Positions 7,807 to 16,258 of a stretch of DNA of 64,000 bases are shown piece by piece. The position numbers and the translations under genes are program-made. Every line of letters starts with the position of its first letter. Position 1 is the stretch's first letter. Under the pieces are notes generated by a model. The model ran no database searches and was not told where the DNA came from. It worked only from the letters and a program-made list of their open reading frames with translations. This DNA is from Pseudomonadota bacterium (lineage in GTDB: Bacteria > Myxococcota_A > Polyangia > Polyangiales > Polyangiaceae): positions 1-64,000 of the forward strand of contig JAFAER010000011.1 in NCBI GenBank assembly GCA_023423895.1, in the 5' to 3' direction.

Positions 7807-8388
7807 GTGTCGCGGTCGCTTGCCCGGAGCGACGCGGCGCTTGCCGCCAGTTCGTTCGACGCCTTCTACCGAAGTACGTGGCGTTTCGTCTGGCGGTCGC
7901 TCGGGCGTCTCGGCGCCCCCGCCGCGGCGATGCCGGACCTCTTCCAGGAGGTCTATCTCGTCGTGCATCGACGGCTGCCCGAGTACGAGGCGCCGGCCGA
8001 GAACCGCGACGTCGCGGAGCGGGTCTGGCTGATGCAGATCATCCGCTTCGTCTTGCGCTCGCACCGTCGACGGGAGCACCGGAAGTACACGACGTTCGAG
8101 TCGGAGCCGGCGGACCTCGAGACACTGCCCGCTCCGTCGGAGACGCCGTTCGGCATTGCCGAACGATCCGAGAGGGTGCGGGTCCTCTACGAGTTGCTCG
8201 ACACGCTCGACGAGGAGAAGCGCGAGATCTTCGTGCTCGTCGAGCTCGAAGGCCTCACCGTGCGCGATGCGGCGCTCGCGTTGAAGAGAAACGAGCACAC
8301 CGCGCGTACGTGTCTGAACGCGGCGCGCGCCGCATTCAGGAAATCATTCGACCGCTATCGCGCCCGCGACGAGTGGAGACTCAAATGA
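7807..8388 (+). CDS. Module A gene 2: ECF (sigma-70 family) sigma factor
   Basis: An extracytoplasmic-function sigma factor. Region 2 is visible as FDAFYRSTWRFVWRSLGRLG followed by LFQEVYLVVHRRLPEY, a form of the DxxQEVFL core-binding motif, and region 4 as the LTVRDAALALKRNEHTA helix-turn-helix. I start it at the GTG at 7807, which has GAGGAGGAG just upstream; an in-frame GTG at 7741 would add 22 residues with a poor ribosome site. The stop overlaps the start of the next gene (ATGA at 8385). It probably directs RNA polymerase to its own module; the membrane protein encoded next is the likely partner that restrains it. Confidence 0.9.
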   Translation: MSRSLARSDAALAASSFDAFYRSTWRFVWRSLGRLGAPAAAMPDLFQEVYLVVHRRLPEYEAPAENRDVAERVWLMQIIRFVLRSHRRREHRKYTTFESEPADLETLPAPSETPFGIAERSERVRVLYELLDTLDEEKREIFVLVELEGLTVRDAALALKRNEHTARTCLNAARAAFRKSFDRYRARDEWRLK

Positions 8389-9089
8389 GCTCATCGGACG
8401 ATCTCGACGTTTTCTTGCGCGACGCGCGCTCCTGGGACGAGCCGGGCGAGGAGACCGGCGCCGTTCTGAAGGAGCAGCTCGACCGTCGGACCGCGGCGGC
8501 TGCGATGCTCTCGACGTCGGTGGCGAAGGCCGCCCCGCGCTCCTCGCTGACGTGGACGATCGGCGCTGCAGCAGCCGTCGGCGCGGCCTGCATCGCGTCG
8601 TTCGTCGTCATCCATCGGAGCGAGGACGCGGCAAGCGCGACGCAGGCTCCCGTCGCGTCGTTGAAGGGGGACCACGTGACTCCGGCGGCCGAGCAGGCCA
8701 GGCCGCGCACTGCCCAACCCGTGTCGGTGCCGGAGGCGACCGTCGACGTGCGCGATCTGCCCGATACGCCGCCTACCACCGGTCCGCGTCGTGCACCGGG
8801 GCGCGCGTTCACGGCCAGCTCACTGGAAGAAGAGTCGAAGCTTCTACGTGATGCGCGCACCGCGCGCCTCGCGGGGGCGGCGGAACGCTCGCTCGCCCTC
8901 ACCAAGGAGCACGCATCGCGCTTCCCGGATGGAGCGCTGGCTCCCGAACGTGACGCAGAACGGATCAGCGCCCTGTGCACCCTCGAACGCCGCGAGGAGG
9001 CGGCCACGTACATCGCTGATTTCGAACGTCGCTGGAGCACCTCGCCCCTGCTGGAGCGCGTTCGCACGTCGTGCCGAGGTGCGCGGTGA
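8385..9089 (+). CDS. Module A gene 3: single-pass membrane protein, probable sigma regulator (234 aa)
   Basis: The ATG overlaps the sigma gene stop (ATGA), so the two are translationally coupled. Residues 1-55 are a charged cytoplasmic region, residues about 57-75 a membrane helix (IGAAAAVGAACIASFVVIH), then a Pro/Ala/Thr linker to about 145 and a helical C-terminal domain with TPR-like pattern (ARTARLAGAAERSLALTKEH, FPDGALAPERDAERI). The same gene follows the sigma factor in modules B, C and D. Such membrane proteins usually act as anti-sigma factors, but I do not see a ZAS-type His-x3-Cys-x2-Cys zinc motif, so that role is inferred from position only. Confidence 0.78.
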   Translation: MSSSDDLDVFLRDARSWDEPGEETGAVLKEQLDRRTAAAAMLSTSVAKAAPRSSLTWTIGAAAAVGAACIASFVVIHRSEDAASATQAPVASLKGDHVTPAAEQARPRTAQPVSVPEATVDVRDLPDTPPTTGPRRAPGRAFTASSLEEESKLLRDARTARLAGAAERSLALTKEHASRFPDGALAPERDAERISALCTLERREEAATYIADFERRWSTSPLLERVRTSCRGAR

Positions 9090-10261
9090 AGCTCAGAACC
9101 ATCTTCAGCGCAGCCATCGGCTGCGCGGTCCTCGTGAGTGCCTTCGCTGCGTGCTCGACATCCCCGCGCACGATCGGTCAGCTGGTCGACGACCCTCCGC
9201 CTTTGCTGACGACGAACGACGCCGGCGAGGACGGCTCGCTCGTTGGACTCACGCAGTACTGTCCGACGGACAAGTGTCCCGCCGGGTACACGACCTGTCC
9301 GGGCTCGCGTTTCCGATGTGACGTGAACCTCGAGACCGATCGACAGAACTGCGGCGCGTGTGGGGTCGTCTGTCCGACGGGGGATGTCACGAAGGGCGAG
9401 GTCGTCGAGTGTGTCGCGGGTCGTTGCGTCACGGTCTGCAACCCGCAATACGGTCTCGATTGCGACGGCATCACCGACAACGGGTGCGAGACACCTCCCT
9501 CGGACCAGCAGAACTGTGGCGCGTGCGGGAATGCGTGCACCGACCCGGACAAGCCATGCGTAGCTAACGGGACCTTCGGGTACCAGTGCGGTTGCGTCGT
9601 GGGTGAGATCGCCTGTAGCCAGGAGGTGCTCGGAATCGTCTCGTACCGGTGCCTGCGACCCGATGACGACAACCGCAACTGCGGCTCGTGCGGGAACTCG
9701 TGTCCAAGCAACCCCGACGGCGGTCCGCTTGCGCCGAATACGTATTATGGGTGTCTCAATAACACGTGTGGACATCTTAAATGCGCCGTCAACTTTGGTA
9801 ACTGTGACGGTGACCTGGAAAACGGCTGTGAGACGCCGCTGAATACGAACGATCACTGTGGGACGTGTGACCCATGCGGAGCTGGCCAGGAATGCCGCCT
9901 CAACAAGGACAACGCGTACGAGTGCATGTGTCCGCCAGGGCTCTCGTACTGCTTCCGGGAGTGTGTCGATCTCGGCTCGGACGCGAGAAATTGCGGTGCT
10001 TGCGGCGTCGCGTGTAATTCCTTCTCCGAGTTCAGCATCGGCGTCTGCACCCATGGGATCTGCACGCGCGAATGCGTGACGGGCAGGGCCGACTGCAACA
10101 GGAACCCTGCAGACGAATGTGAGGTCAACATCAACAGCGATCCGCAGAACTGCGGTGGATGCGGGATCGTCTGTGACGCCGTCGCCGGGCAAGCGTGTGC
10201 CGGTGGCCGGTGCACGGTCGAGGCCTGCCCCGAGAGCGACGCGGGACCGGTGGCACGATGA
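9086..10261 (+). CDS. Module A gene 4: Cys-rich lipoprotein with NCGxCGxxC repeats (391 aa)
   Basis: GTG at 9086 overlaps the previous stop (GTGA). A lipoprotein signal ends at AFAAC, followed by an Asp-containing spacer. The mature protein is built from repeated Cys motifs: NCGACGVVC, NCGACGNAC, NCGSCGNSC, HCGTCDPC, NCGACGVAC and NCGGCGIVC, each preceded by a Cys/Asp segment such as DNGCETP. This resembles the Stig1-type Cys-rich pattern and is probably held together by disulfides on the cell surface. Paralogues are at 29221 and 46767. Codons from about 9735 to 9840 are unusually AT-rich for this genome. Myxobacterial homologues sometimes carry misleading enzyme names; nothing here supports an enzyme. 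Confidence 0.8.
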   Translation: MKLRTIFSAAIGCAVLVSAFAACSTSPRTIGQLVDDPPPLLTTNDAGEDGSLVGLTQYCPTDKCPAGYTTCPGSRFRCDVNLETDRQNCGACGVVCPTGDVTKGEVVECVAGRCVTVCNPQYGLDCDGITDNGCETPPSDQQNCGACGNACTDPDKPCVANGTFGYQCGCVVGEIACSQEVLGIVSYRCLRPDDDNRNCGSCGNSCPSNPDGGPLAPNTYYGCLNNTCGHLKCAVNFGNCDGDLENGCETPLNTNDHCGTCDPCGAGQECRLNKDNAYECMCPPGLSYCFRECVDLGSDARNCGACGVACNSFSEFSIGVCTHGICTRECVTGRADCNRNPADECEVNINSDPQNCGGCGIVCDAVAGQACAGGRCTVEACPESDAGPVAR

Positions 10262-11541
10262 GAGCGCGAACGATCGTCTTTGCTGTTCTGTTGGCGACGC
10301 CCGGCGTCGTGGCGCTCGCAGCGTGCGCGACGTCCGATGACGCCCGCAACGCCGCGCCGCCTCCCCCGGAGGTCGTCCCGACCGACGACGCGGGAGAGGA
10401 CGTAGCAGCCGAAGCCGCTGCCCCCTGCGACGACTGCGAATACTTCACCGAGACGTGCACGGACGACGCGTTCTGCTCGAATGGGCCGTTCGACATCCCC
10501 GACGGGATGGACCGTCGCACGCGGATTACCGTGCTCCGCGGTCGCTCCGAGAGCGACGTCTGGGTCGTGGGGGCGCTCGGCGACGCCGCTCACTTCGATG
10601 GGACGGGATGGACGCGTCGAGATCTGGGGTTGCGCGAGACCATCCGAGCGCTCTGGCTGCGAGAGTCGGGTGAGATCGCCGGTGTCTCCGTCGATCGGCT
10701 CTTCAGCCGGGGCCTGGATGTCGAAGACGGCGGCACACCGTCGCCCGGTGGCTGGCTTCCACGTGCCGTGCAGCCGATCCCGATCACCGCGGAGTACTGG
10801 AGTTGGTCGCGGGCGATCACGTCCGGATGGGGCAACCCCGGCTCCGACTGGTTGTACGTCACGACCGAACACGTCTGCTTTCTCGACCTGACGAATCCAA
10901 CGCGGCCGGCGGCCAACTGTCTCTTCGACACGAGCCCGACGAGCGGCCTCTGGCGCATTCGGATGTCGTCGTCCGCTCCGTTCGAGGTCAGCGACGCCAT
11001 CGGCAAGACGATGTGCCGCGCCATTTCGTGCGCGAGCATGACGAACATGCACGGCGCGTCGCCCGACGCATTCTGGGCAGTCGGCCATGCCGGCGCTGCC
11101 ATCCGGGTGACCGAGCCCGACAGCGACACGCCCAAGCTCCGCTCCTTCAACACCCTGACCACGCAGGCGCTCTTCGCGGTGTGGGAGGCGAGCCCCCCCG
11201 TACCGGACGGTGACGGAGAGCTCGAAGGCGGCGAGGCGTGGGCCGTCGGTGCGAACGGCATGGTTCGCCATTACACCGGGGACCGCGCGCTCTGGGAGAT
11301 CGTCAGCGACGTCCCGACGACGCAGGATCTCCGGAGCGTCTGGGGCACGTCGCCTTCGGACGTCTGGGCCGTCGGCACTCGGGCGACGGTCCTCCACTTC
11401 GACGGCACATCGTGGAAGCGCGTGAAGATCGCCGGCCTCGGCGCGGTGCGGCCCGACCTCACCGCCGTCTGGTCGCCTTCGCCCGGCCATGTCTGGATCG
11501 CCGGTGACGGCGTCGTTCTTTCGCTCGGAGGCAAGCCTTGA
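10258..11541 (+). CDS. Module A gene 5: WG-repeat propeller lipoprotein (427 aa)
   Basis: ATGA overlap with gene 4. The lipobox is VALAAC, followed by an Asp/Glu/Pro linker and a short Cys segment (CDDCEYFTETCTDDAFC). The remainder is a beta-propeller made of blades whose best match is WGTSPSDVWAVG (near residue 362); weaker blades read GRSESDVWVVG, SPDAFWAVG and SPSPGHVWIAG. These WGSSxxDVWAVG repeats are common in myxobacterial lipoproteins and usually serve binding rather than catalysis. Compared with the module C and D paralogues (30471 and 45535) this copy has more degenerate blades. Surface-exposed lipoprotein by inference. Confidence 0.78.
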   Translation: MRARTIVFAVLLATPGVVALAACATSDDARNAAPPPPEVVPTDDAGEDVAAEAAAPCDDCEYFTETCTDDAFCSNGPFDIPDGMDRRTRITVLRGRSESDVWVVGALGDAAHFDGTGWTRRDLGLRETIRALWLRESGEIAGVSVDRLFSRGLDVEDGGTPSPGGWLPRAVQPIPITAEYWSWSRAITSGWGNPGSDWLYVTTEHVCFLDLTNPTRPAANCLFDTSPTSGLWRIRMSSSAPFEVSDAIGKTMCRAISCASMTNMHGASPDAFWAVGHAGAAIRVTEPDSDTPKLRSFNTLTTQALFAVWEASPPVPDGDGELEGGEAWAVGANGMVRHYTGDRALWEIVSDVPTTQDLRSVWGTSPSDVWAVGTRATVLHFDGTSWKRVKIAGLGAVRPDLTAVWSPSPGHVWIAGDGVVLSLGGKP

Positions 11542-12917
11542 AGCGCGCGCTGTTCATCGGCTGCATCGGCGTCGTCCTCGCGGCGGCCGCTGCTTGTGCA
11601 TCCTCCGAGCGTGAGCCGAGCCTCTCGGACGAGCCGGACACCGGCACGCCCCTCGCCGACGCGGCGCCGACGGACGGCGGCGGGGAGACCGACGCCGACG
11701 ACGCACCACCGGAGCTCCCCGAGTGCAGCTCGGCGGGATGGTGCCCGACGGACCTCCCGCGCACCGACCTCGTGTTGCGAGACATCGCGGTGTTTCCCGG
11801 CCGTGCCTTCGCCGTCGCCGAGAGCGCCACGGTCGGTGTGAAGGTGCTCGAGTGGAACGACGACACCGCGACCTGGTCGTTCATCGACGACAACAGTCAG
11901 AACGAGTCCGGTCGCGGTCGCTTCGTGGGGCGGCTCTGGGCGGCGAGCTCGAACGAGGTCTTCTACGGAGTCGCGCCGCGCACGATCTATCACGGCAAGC
12001 GCGATCCACAGAGTACGTCGCCGAGCACGGCGTGGACGTGGACGTTCCAGCAGCTCGAGGATCACGTCCCCGCCTACACTCCAAACGCCACCTATCCCGA
12101 ACACTACCGCGGTTTGCCTCGCTATCGCGGAATGCCGATTCATGGGAATTGGACCGGGATCGACCTGCCCTCCCTCGGCGTATTCGGCACGAGCACCGAT
12201 GACGTGTACGCCTGGTACGGCAACACCATTTACCGGCTGTCCCAAGAAGACGGCGGCGATCCGACGTGGGCCGTCGAGTACGTGGCAGACGACCGTGACC
12301 GACCCGACGAACTGCTCGTGTTCTTCGCGGCGACCGCCACGGCGGCGGGTGATATCTGGTTTGCCGGCGGAAGAGGCGGCGCGCCCGGCGATACTCGTCT
12401 GTGCCCCGTGCTGGTGCGGAAGTCGTCGTCCTCGTCCTCGTACGAGCGGGTGGCGGATGGCCAAGGCGCCGCGCTCAGGTTTCCGTTGCCGCCGAAGCGT
12501 TGTGAGGCGCGTCCTGGGGTGCCGTACATCGACGCCGCCGAAGGGTGGCTCACGGACATCCAGGCTGGTCCCGACGACACCATCATCGGCCTGAACGCCG
12601 CGTACGAGCTCGTCCGCGTTGCCGAGACCGGCGGGGGCACCTACTCCTTCGCGCTCGCGAAGGTCCCGAGGGGCCTCACCAAGGCGCCCGTCCTGTCGTT
12701 CTGGCGCGTGCCGGGCGACGAGACCGTCTGGATCGGCGGGACCAATGTCATCGTGCGCGGCCACGATCTCTGGGCCGACACCGCGACCTACGAGATCTCG
12801 CCCATCTCACGGGAGCGCGTGTGGCTGGACTTCCCCGTGCGCCAGGTTCGAGGCACGTCGAACAACCACTACTGGGCGGTCGGAGCTCGCCATGCACTTC
12901 GCAAGATCACTCCTTGA
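11538..12917 (+). CDS. Module A gene 6: second propeller-type lipoprotein (459 aa)
   Basis: The start is a TTG at 11538 that overlaps the preceding stop (TTGA); it is the only start that leaves the signal peptide (RALFIGCIGVVLAAAAAC) intact. After the lipid-attachment Cys comes an Asp/Thr/Gly linker and a C-x-n-C pair (ECSSAGWC) that is also present in the gene 6 paralogues at 31739 and 44180. The fold is probably a propeller, but blade motifs are worn (FGTSTDDVYAWY, AAGDIWFAG, NNHYWAVG). It overlaps the next gene by 26 bp. Role unknown; position and lipobox place it with the other module lipoproteins. Confidence 0.75.
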   Translation: MKRALFIGCIGVVLAAAAACASSEREPSLSDEPDTGTPLADAAPTDGGGETDADDAPPELPECSSAGWCPTDLPRTDLVLRDIAVFPGRAFAVAESATVGVKVLEWNDDTATWSFIDDNSQNESGRGRFVGRLWAASSNEVFYGVAPRTIYHGKRDPQSTSPSTAWTWTFQQLEDHVPAYTPNATYPEHYRGLPRYRGMPIHGNWTGIDLPSLGVFGTSTDDVYAWYGNTIYRLSQEDGGDPTWAVEYVADDRDRPDELLVFFAATATAAGDIWFAGGRGGAPGDTRLCPVLVRKSSSSSSYERVADGQGAALRFPLPPKRCEARPGVPYIDAAEGWLTDIQAGPDDTIIGLNAAYELVRVAETGGGTYSFALAKVPRGLTKAPVLSFWRVPGDETVWIGGTNVIVRGHDLWADTATYEISPISRERVWLDFPVRQVRGTSNNHYWAVGARHALRKITP

Positions 12918-14262
12918 GCGGCGCGGTTCGCTGGCGCTCGCCCTCGGCTGCGTCACCTTCGCCGGCCTCGTGAACTGCAGCTCGAGCGATGACGTCCCGC
13001 CGGACGTCGCCGTCGACGGCGGCGATCAACCCGATGCGAACGGGACGGGCGACGCAGCGACGGATGCACCAGTCGATCGGTACGAGGCGCCTTTCGACGG
13101 CGGGCCGCTGCCCGTCGTGTGTGAAGCGCAGCCATGCGCAACGGCGCTCGTGACGACACGAGGCGCGAACGCGTCTGACCGCGGAGAGGGCTTCTGCGCC
13201 CTGCTGCACGACGGCACCGTGGCGTGCTGGGGCGCGAACGGCGCGGGCCAGCTCGGGCGCGGCGAAGAAGCGAGCGTCGTCGACAGCGCGAACGCGGCTC
13301 GCGTGCCTGGCGTCACCGGCGTCGTGTCGCTCGATCACACGTGTGCGCTCGATCAAGCGGGCGACACGTATTGCTGGGGGACGGGGCCGTTCTTGCGTAG
13401 CCCGACCGTCGCGACGACGACGGAGCGCACGCCGGTCAAGCTCGACATCCCCAAGGCGACGAAGGTCGCGATCGGGAGCTCCGCGGGATGTGCGGTGAGC
13501 GAGGGACGCGTGTTGTGCTGGGGTGCGAACACCAACGCCCAGATCGCGCCGTTCCACGAGCAGTCGCCCTTCGCCGTCTTGCCGCCGACGGAGGTCGCGC
13601 TGCCTGCAGGTGAGCCCATCGCCCAGCTGGTCATGGGCGACGCGACCTTCGCGCTTCGCACCGACGGCACGATGTTCACGTGGGGAGCGAATCCTCCGCT
13701 CGCGCGCCTCACGTCTCTCTTCCCCGATCCGTACCCGGCAGAGAGCGTGCTTCGCGGTGCATCGACCCTCGACGTCGCCGAGAACAATGCGTGCGCGACC
13801 GTCGGAGGCATCGGCTTCTGCTGGGGCACGGTCATCCTCCGGGAAACGGAGCCCGCGCAGAGCACCTCGCGGCTCGACCGCGCGATTCCTGCCCGTGTCG
13901 CAAAGACCGACGAGCCGCTCGTCCAGATCTCGACGACGCGCACGGTGGTGAGCACGACGACCATCCCCCCCCTGGTGCAGCCACAGCGCTGGTGCGCGGT
14001 CGGAGCATCCGGAGCGGTGTATTGCTGGGGATACAACGCAGGCGGCGAGGTAGGCGACGGCACGACCGATCACGCCTACGAGCCCGTGAAGGTCGAGGGG
14101 CTCCCGGGCCCCGCAGCGCAGGTGAGGACGACGCCGGGAGCGACCTGCGCCCTGCTCACGAGCGGGAAGATCCATTGCTGGGGTACGAACTACTACGGCC
14201 AGCTCGGATCCGGGACGCTCCGGATCCCGAGCCTCACTCCGCAGGAAGTGGCGCTGCCATGA
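12892..14262 (+). CDS. Module A gene 7: RCC1-type propeller lipoprotein (456 aa)
   Basis: A lipoprotein signal ends at FAGLVNC, then an Asp/Ala-rich linker. The mature part has RCC1-type repeats, each with a Cys pair and the CWG hallmark: FCALLHDGTVACWGANGAGQ, TCALDQAGDTYCWG, GCAVSEGRVLCWGANT, NACATVGGIGFCWG, WCAVGASGAVYCWGYNAGGE and TCALLTSGKIHCWGTNYYGQ. The paired cysteines probably form a disulfide across each blade, as suits an extracytoplasmic propeller. RCC1 folds are protein- or chromatin-binding in eukaryotes; in bacteria they are generally interaction modules. It overlaps both neighbours in reading frame and shares its order with 32977 and 42894. Confidence 0.85.
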   Translation: MHFARSLLERRGSLALALGCVTFAGLVNCSSSDDVPPDVAVDGGDQPDANGTGDAATDAPVDRYEAPFDGGPLPVVCEAQPCATALVTTRGANASDRGEGFCALLHDGTVACWGANGAGQLGRGEEASVVDSANAARVPGVTGVVSLDHTCALDQAGDTYCWGTGPFLRSPTVATTTERTPVKLDIPKATKVAIGSSAGCAVSEGRVLCWGANTNAQIAPFHEQSPFAVLPPTEVALPAGEPIAQLVMGDATFALRTDGTMFTWGANPPLARLTSLFPDPYPAESVLRGASTLDVAENNACATVGGIGFCWGTVILRETEPAQSTSRLDRAIPARVAKTDEPLVQISTTRTVVSTTTIPPLVQPQRWCAVGASGAVYCWGYNAGGEVGDGTTDHAYEPVKVEGLPGPAAQVRTTPGATCALLTSGKIHCWGTNYYGQLGSGTLRIPSLTPQEVALP

Positions 14263-16037
14263 ACCAAGTACGAATCATCTCTGCGCTGTCTGCCGTCGCG
14301 GCAGCGACCCTTGCGATGGGCGCATGCGCGGAGGACCGTGGCATCTTCACGAACGGTCCGACGTTCGAGGTGGATTCGGGCGGCGACGCGCCCGAATGCG
14401 GCTATCGATGCTCGCTCGACGGTCGTGCCGTGATCGAGACCTGCAGTGGGGAGACCGTCCAAACGTGTCCACCCGAGCAGGCATGTGGCGCGGGCCGGTG
14501 CCACGAGCCGTGCGCAGCAGCGGCGGCCGACAATCGTTCAGACGGGTGCGACTTCTATCTCCAGACTCCGCGATTCACTAAGGCGTATGGGCAGTCGTGT
14601 TTCGTCGCATTTGTCGTCAATTCCTCGACGCAGCCGGCGGAGCTCACGCTCCAGCTCCGCGACGAGACGCTCGACATCTCCAAATCGGTGTATCGGACGA
14701 ATCCGGGCGACGCGACGCTGATTCCCCATTCCGGTCCGCTTCCGCCGGGAGAGAGCGCGATCGTCTTCGTCTCGGACATGCCCCCGGATGGGATAGCTTC
14801 GCAGTGGCAGGCGCGTTGTCCCAAGGGCGTGGTGCCTGCCTCGACCGAGGATCCGCTCCCTGACCGGACGGGCTTCGGGAAGGCTTTCCGCCTCGGGTCG
14901 ACTGCTCCCGTTTCGGTCACGTCGATCTACCCGTTTGGCGGCGCGTTGAGCTTCTACCCTAGCGCCACTCTCCTGCTCCCCGTCCCGTCGTGGTCGAAGC
15001 AGCACATCGTCGTCAACGGCTGGGGCATCGCGAACAGCGGGATGCCAGGCGCGCAGATCATCGCTTCGGAAGACCAGACGGAGGTGACGATCCTTCCGAA
15101 CGCCATCACCGACGACGGCGAAGGTTTCGTCGGAGGGCCAGCCGGCGTTGCGCGGTCCTACACGCTCGGGCGTGGCGAGATCCTCCAGATCGTCCAGCCC
15201 GCCGAGCTCTCGGGGAGCATCGTCACATCGACGAAGCCGACGACGATCTTCGGTGGCCACTCGTGTGCAAAGGTCCCGATCTCGTCCGATGCATGTGACG
15301 TCCTCAATCAGCAGGTCCCTGGCTTCGATCGATGGGGCTCCGAATACGTCGGCGTCGGATACCGCCCGCGCACCGGCAACGAGGGCGAGCTCGTCGGCTA
15401 TCGCATCGTCGCCGCGCGAGACGGGACGATGCTCGACTACGATCCAGCTCCGCCTGCGGGGGCCCCGCTCACGATGGCGGCAGGCGAGGTCGCGTTCTTT
15501 GCCGAGGGGACAGGTTCCCCGTTCGTGGTCCGTACGCAGGACGTCGACCATCCCGTCTATCTCGCCGCCTACATGAGCGGCAACCAGCGAGGGTTCGGCG
15601 GTACGGCGGGCGGTGAAACAGGCTTCGCGGGGCAGGGCGATCCGGAGTTCGTCAACGTGGTTCCCGCCGGTCAATACTTGAGCTCGTACTCGTTCTACGC
15701 GGACCCATCGTTCGCCTCCACGTCGCTCGTCGTCATCCGGGCGAAGACGAACGGAACGTTCGAAGACGTCTGGCTCGAGTGCGCAGGAAACCTCACGGGC
15801 TTCCGGCCCGTCGGGACGCGCGGCGAATACGAATTCATGCGCGTCAACCTCGGACAGGACAACAAGCCTGGCGATTCGTTCGACGGCGGGGTCTGCGGAA
15901 CGGGCCTTCACCGCATGCGCAGCGCCGGCGCGTTCACCGCGACGCTATGGGGCTGGGGTCTCGCCTCGAGCTATGCGTATCCGGGTGGAATGGCGCAGCG
16001 GAAGCTCGTGGCAACGCCGCTCCCGCCGATCAACTGA
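14259..16037 (+). CDS. Module A gene 8: IgGFc-binding-type lipoprotein (592 aa)
   Basis: ATGA overlap with gene 7. The lipobox is AMGAC. Residues about 45-90 hold a Cys-rich head (CGYRCSLDGRAVIETC, then CGAGRCHEPC) that recurs in the other two module copies. The rest matches the IgGFc-binding protein N-terminal domain family (Pfam PF17517): LDISKSVYR, the SVTSIYPFGG segment, STKPTTIFGGHSC, and a late DPEFVNVVP block followed by the ASTSLVVIRAK strand. In bacteria the family is widespread in Myxococcota and is thought of as an adhesive or ligand-binding surface protein; no binding partner is known. It is the last gene of the module, followed by a 221-bp gap. Confidence 0.85.
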   Translation: MNQVRIISALSAVAAATLAMGACAEDRGIFTNGPTFEVDSGGDAPECGYRCSLDGRAVIETCSGETVQTCPPEQACGAGRCHEPCAAAAADNRSDGCDFYLQTPRFTKAYGQSCFVAFVVNSSTQPAELTLQLRDETLDISKSVYRTNPGDATLIPHSGPLPPGESAIVFVSDMPPDGIASQWQARCPKGVVPASTEDPLPDRTGFGKAFRLGSTAPVSVTSIYPFGGALSFYPSATLLLPVPSWSKQHIVVNGWGIANSGMPGAQIIASEDQTEVTILPNAITDDGEGFVGGPAGVARSYTLGRGEILQIVQPAELSGSIVTSTKPTTIFGGHSCAKVPISSDACDVLNQQVPGFDRWGSEYVGVGYRPRTGNEGELVGYRIVAARDGTMLDYDPAPPAGAPLTMAAGEVAFFAEGTGSPFVVRTQDVDHPVYLAAYMSGNQRGFGGTAGGETGFAGQGDPEFVNVVPAGQYLSSYSFYADPSFASTSLVVIRAKTNGTFEDVWLECAGNLTGFRPVGTRGEYEFMRVNLGQDNKPGDSFDGGVCGTGLHRMRSAGAFTATLWGWGLASSYAYPGGMAQRKLVATPLPPIN

Positions 16038-16258
16038 GCGGCGAGCGGTCTGCGGTCGTGAGGCCTTCGACGCCCCGCGGACCACTCGACGCTCCCGGGC
16101 GAGCGGCTTCCTTCCAGGCGCGCGAGGAGGCGCAACCTTGCGCTCGGCGACAGAAGAAGAGCTTACGGCCGCTTGGCAGCTTCGCGCGGCGCGTAGCGCG
16201 TAGGAGCGGCGATCGTCACTTGTGAGTGGGCATACCGCTTGTTAAGGTGCGCGGTTCG

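Noticed and set aside
9086..10261. Possible enzyme annotation for the Cys-rich lipoproteins.
   Set aside because: The sequences are lipobox plus repeated NCGxCGxxC blocks; no enzyme fold or active-site motif is present.
16038..16258. Possible terminator after module A and promoter of the histidine kinase.
   Set aside because: GC-rich partial dyads exist (for example GCGTAGCGCG), but no convincing stem with T run or promoter pair can be defined by eye.
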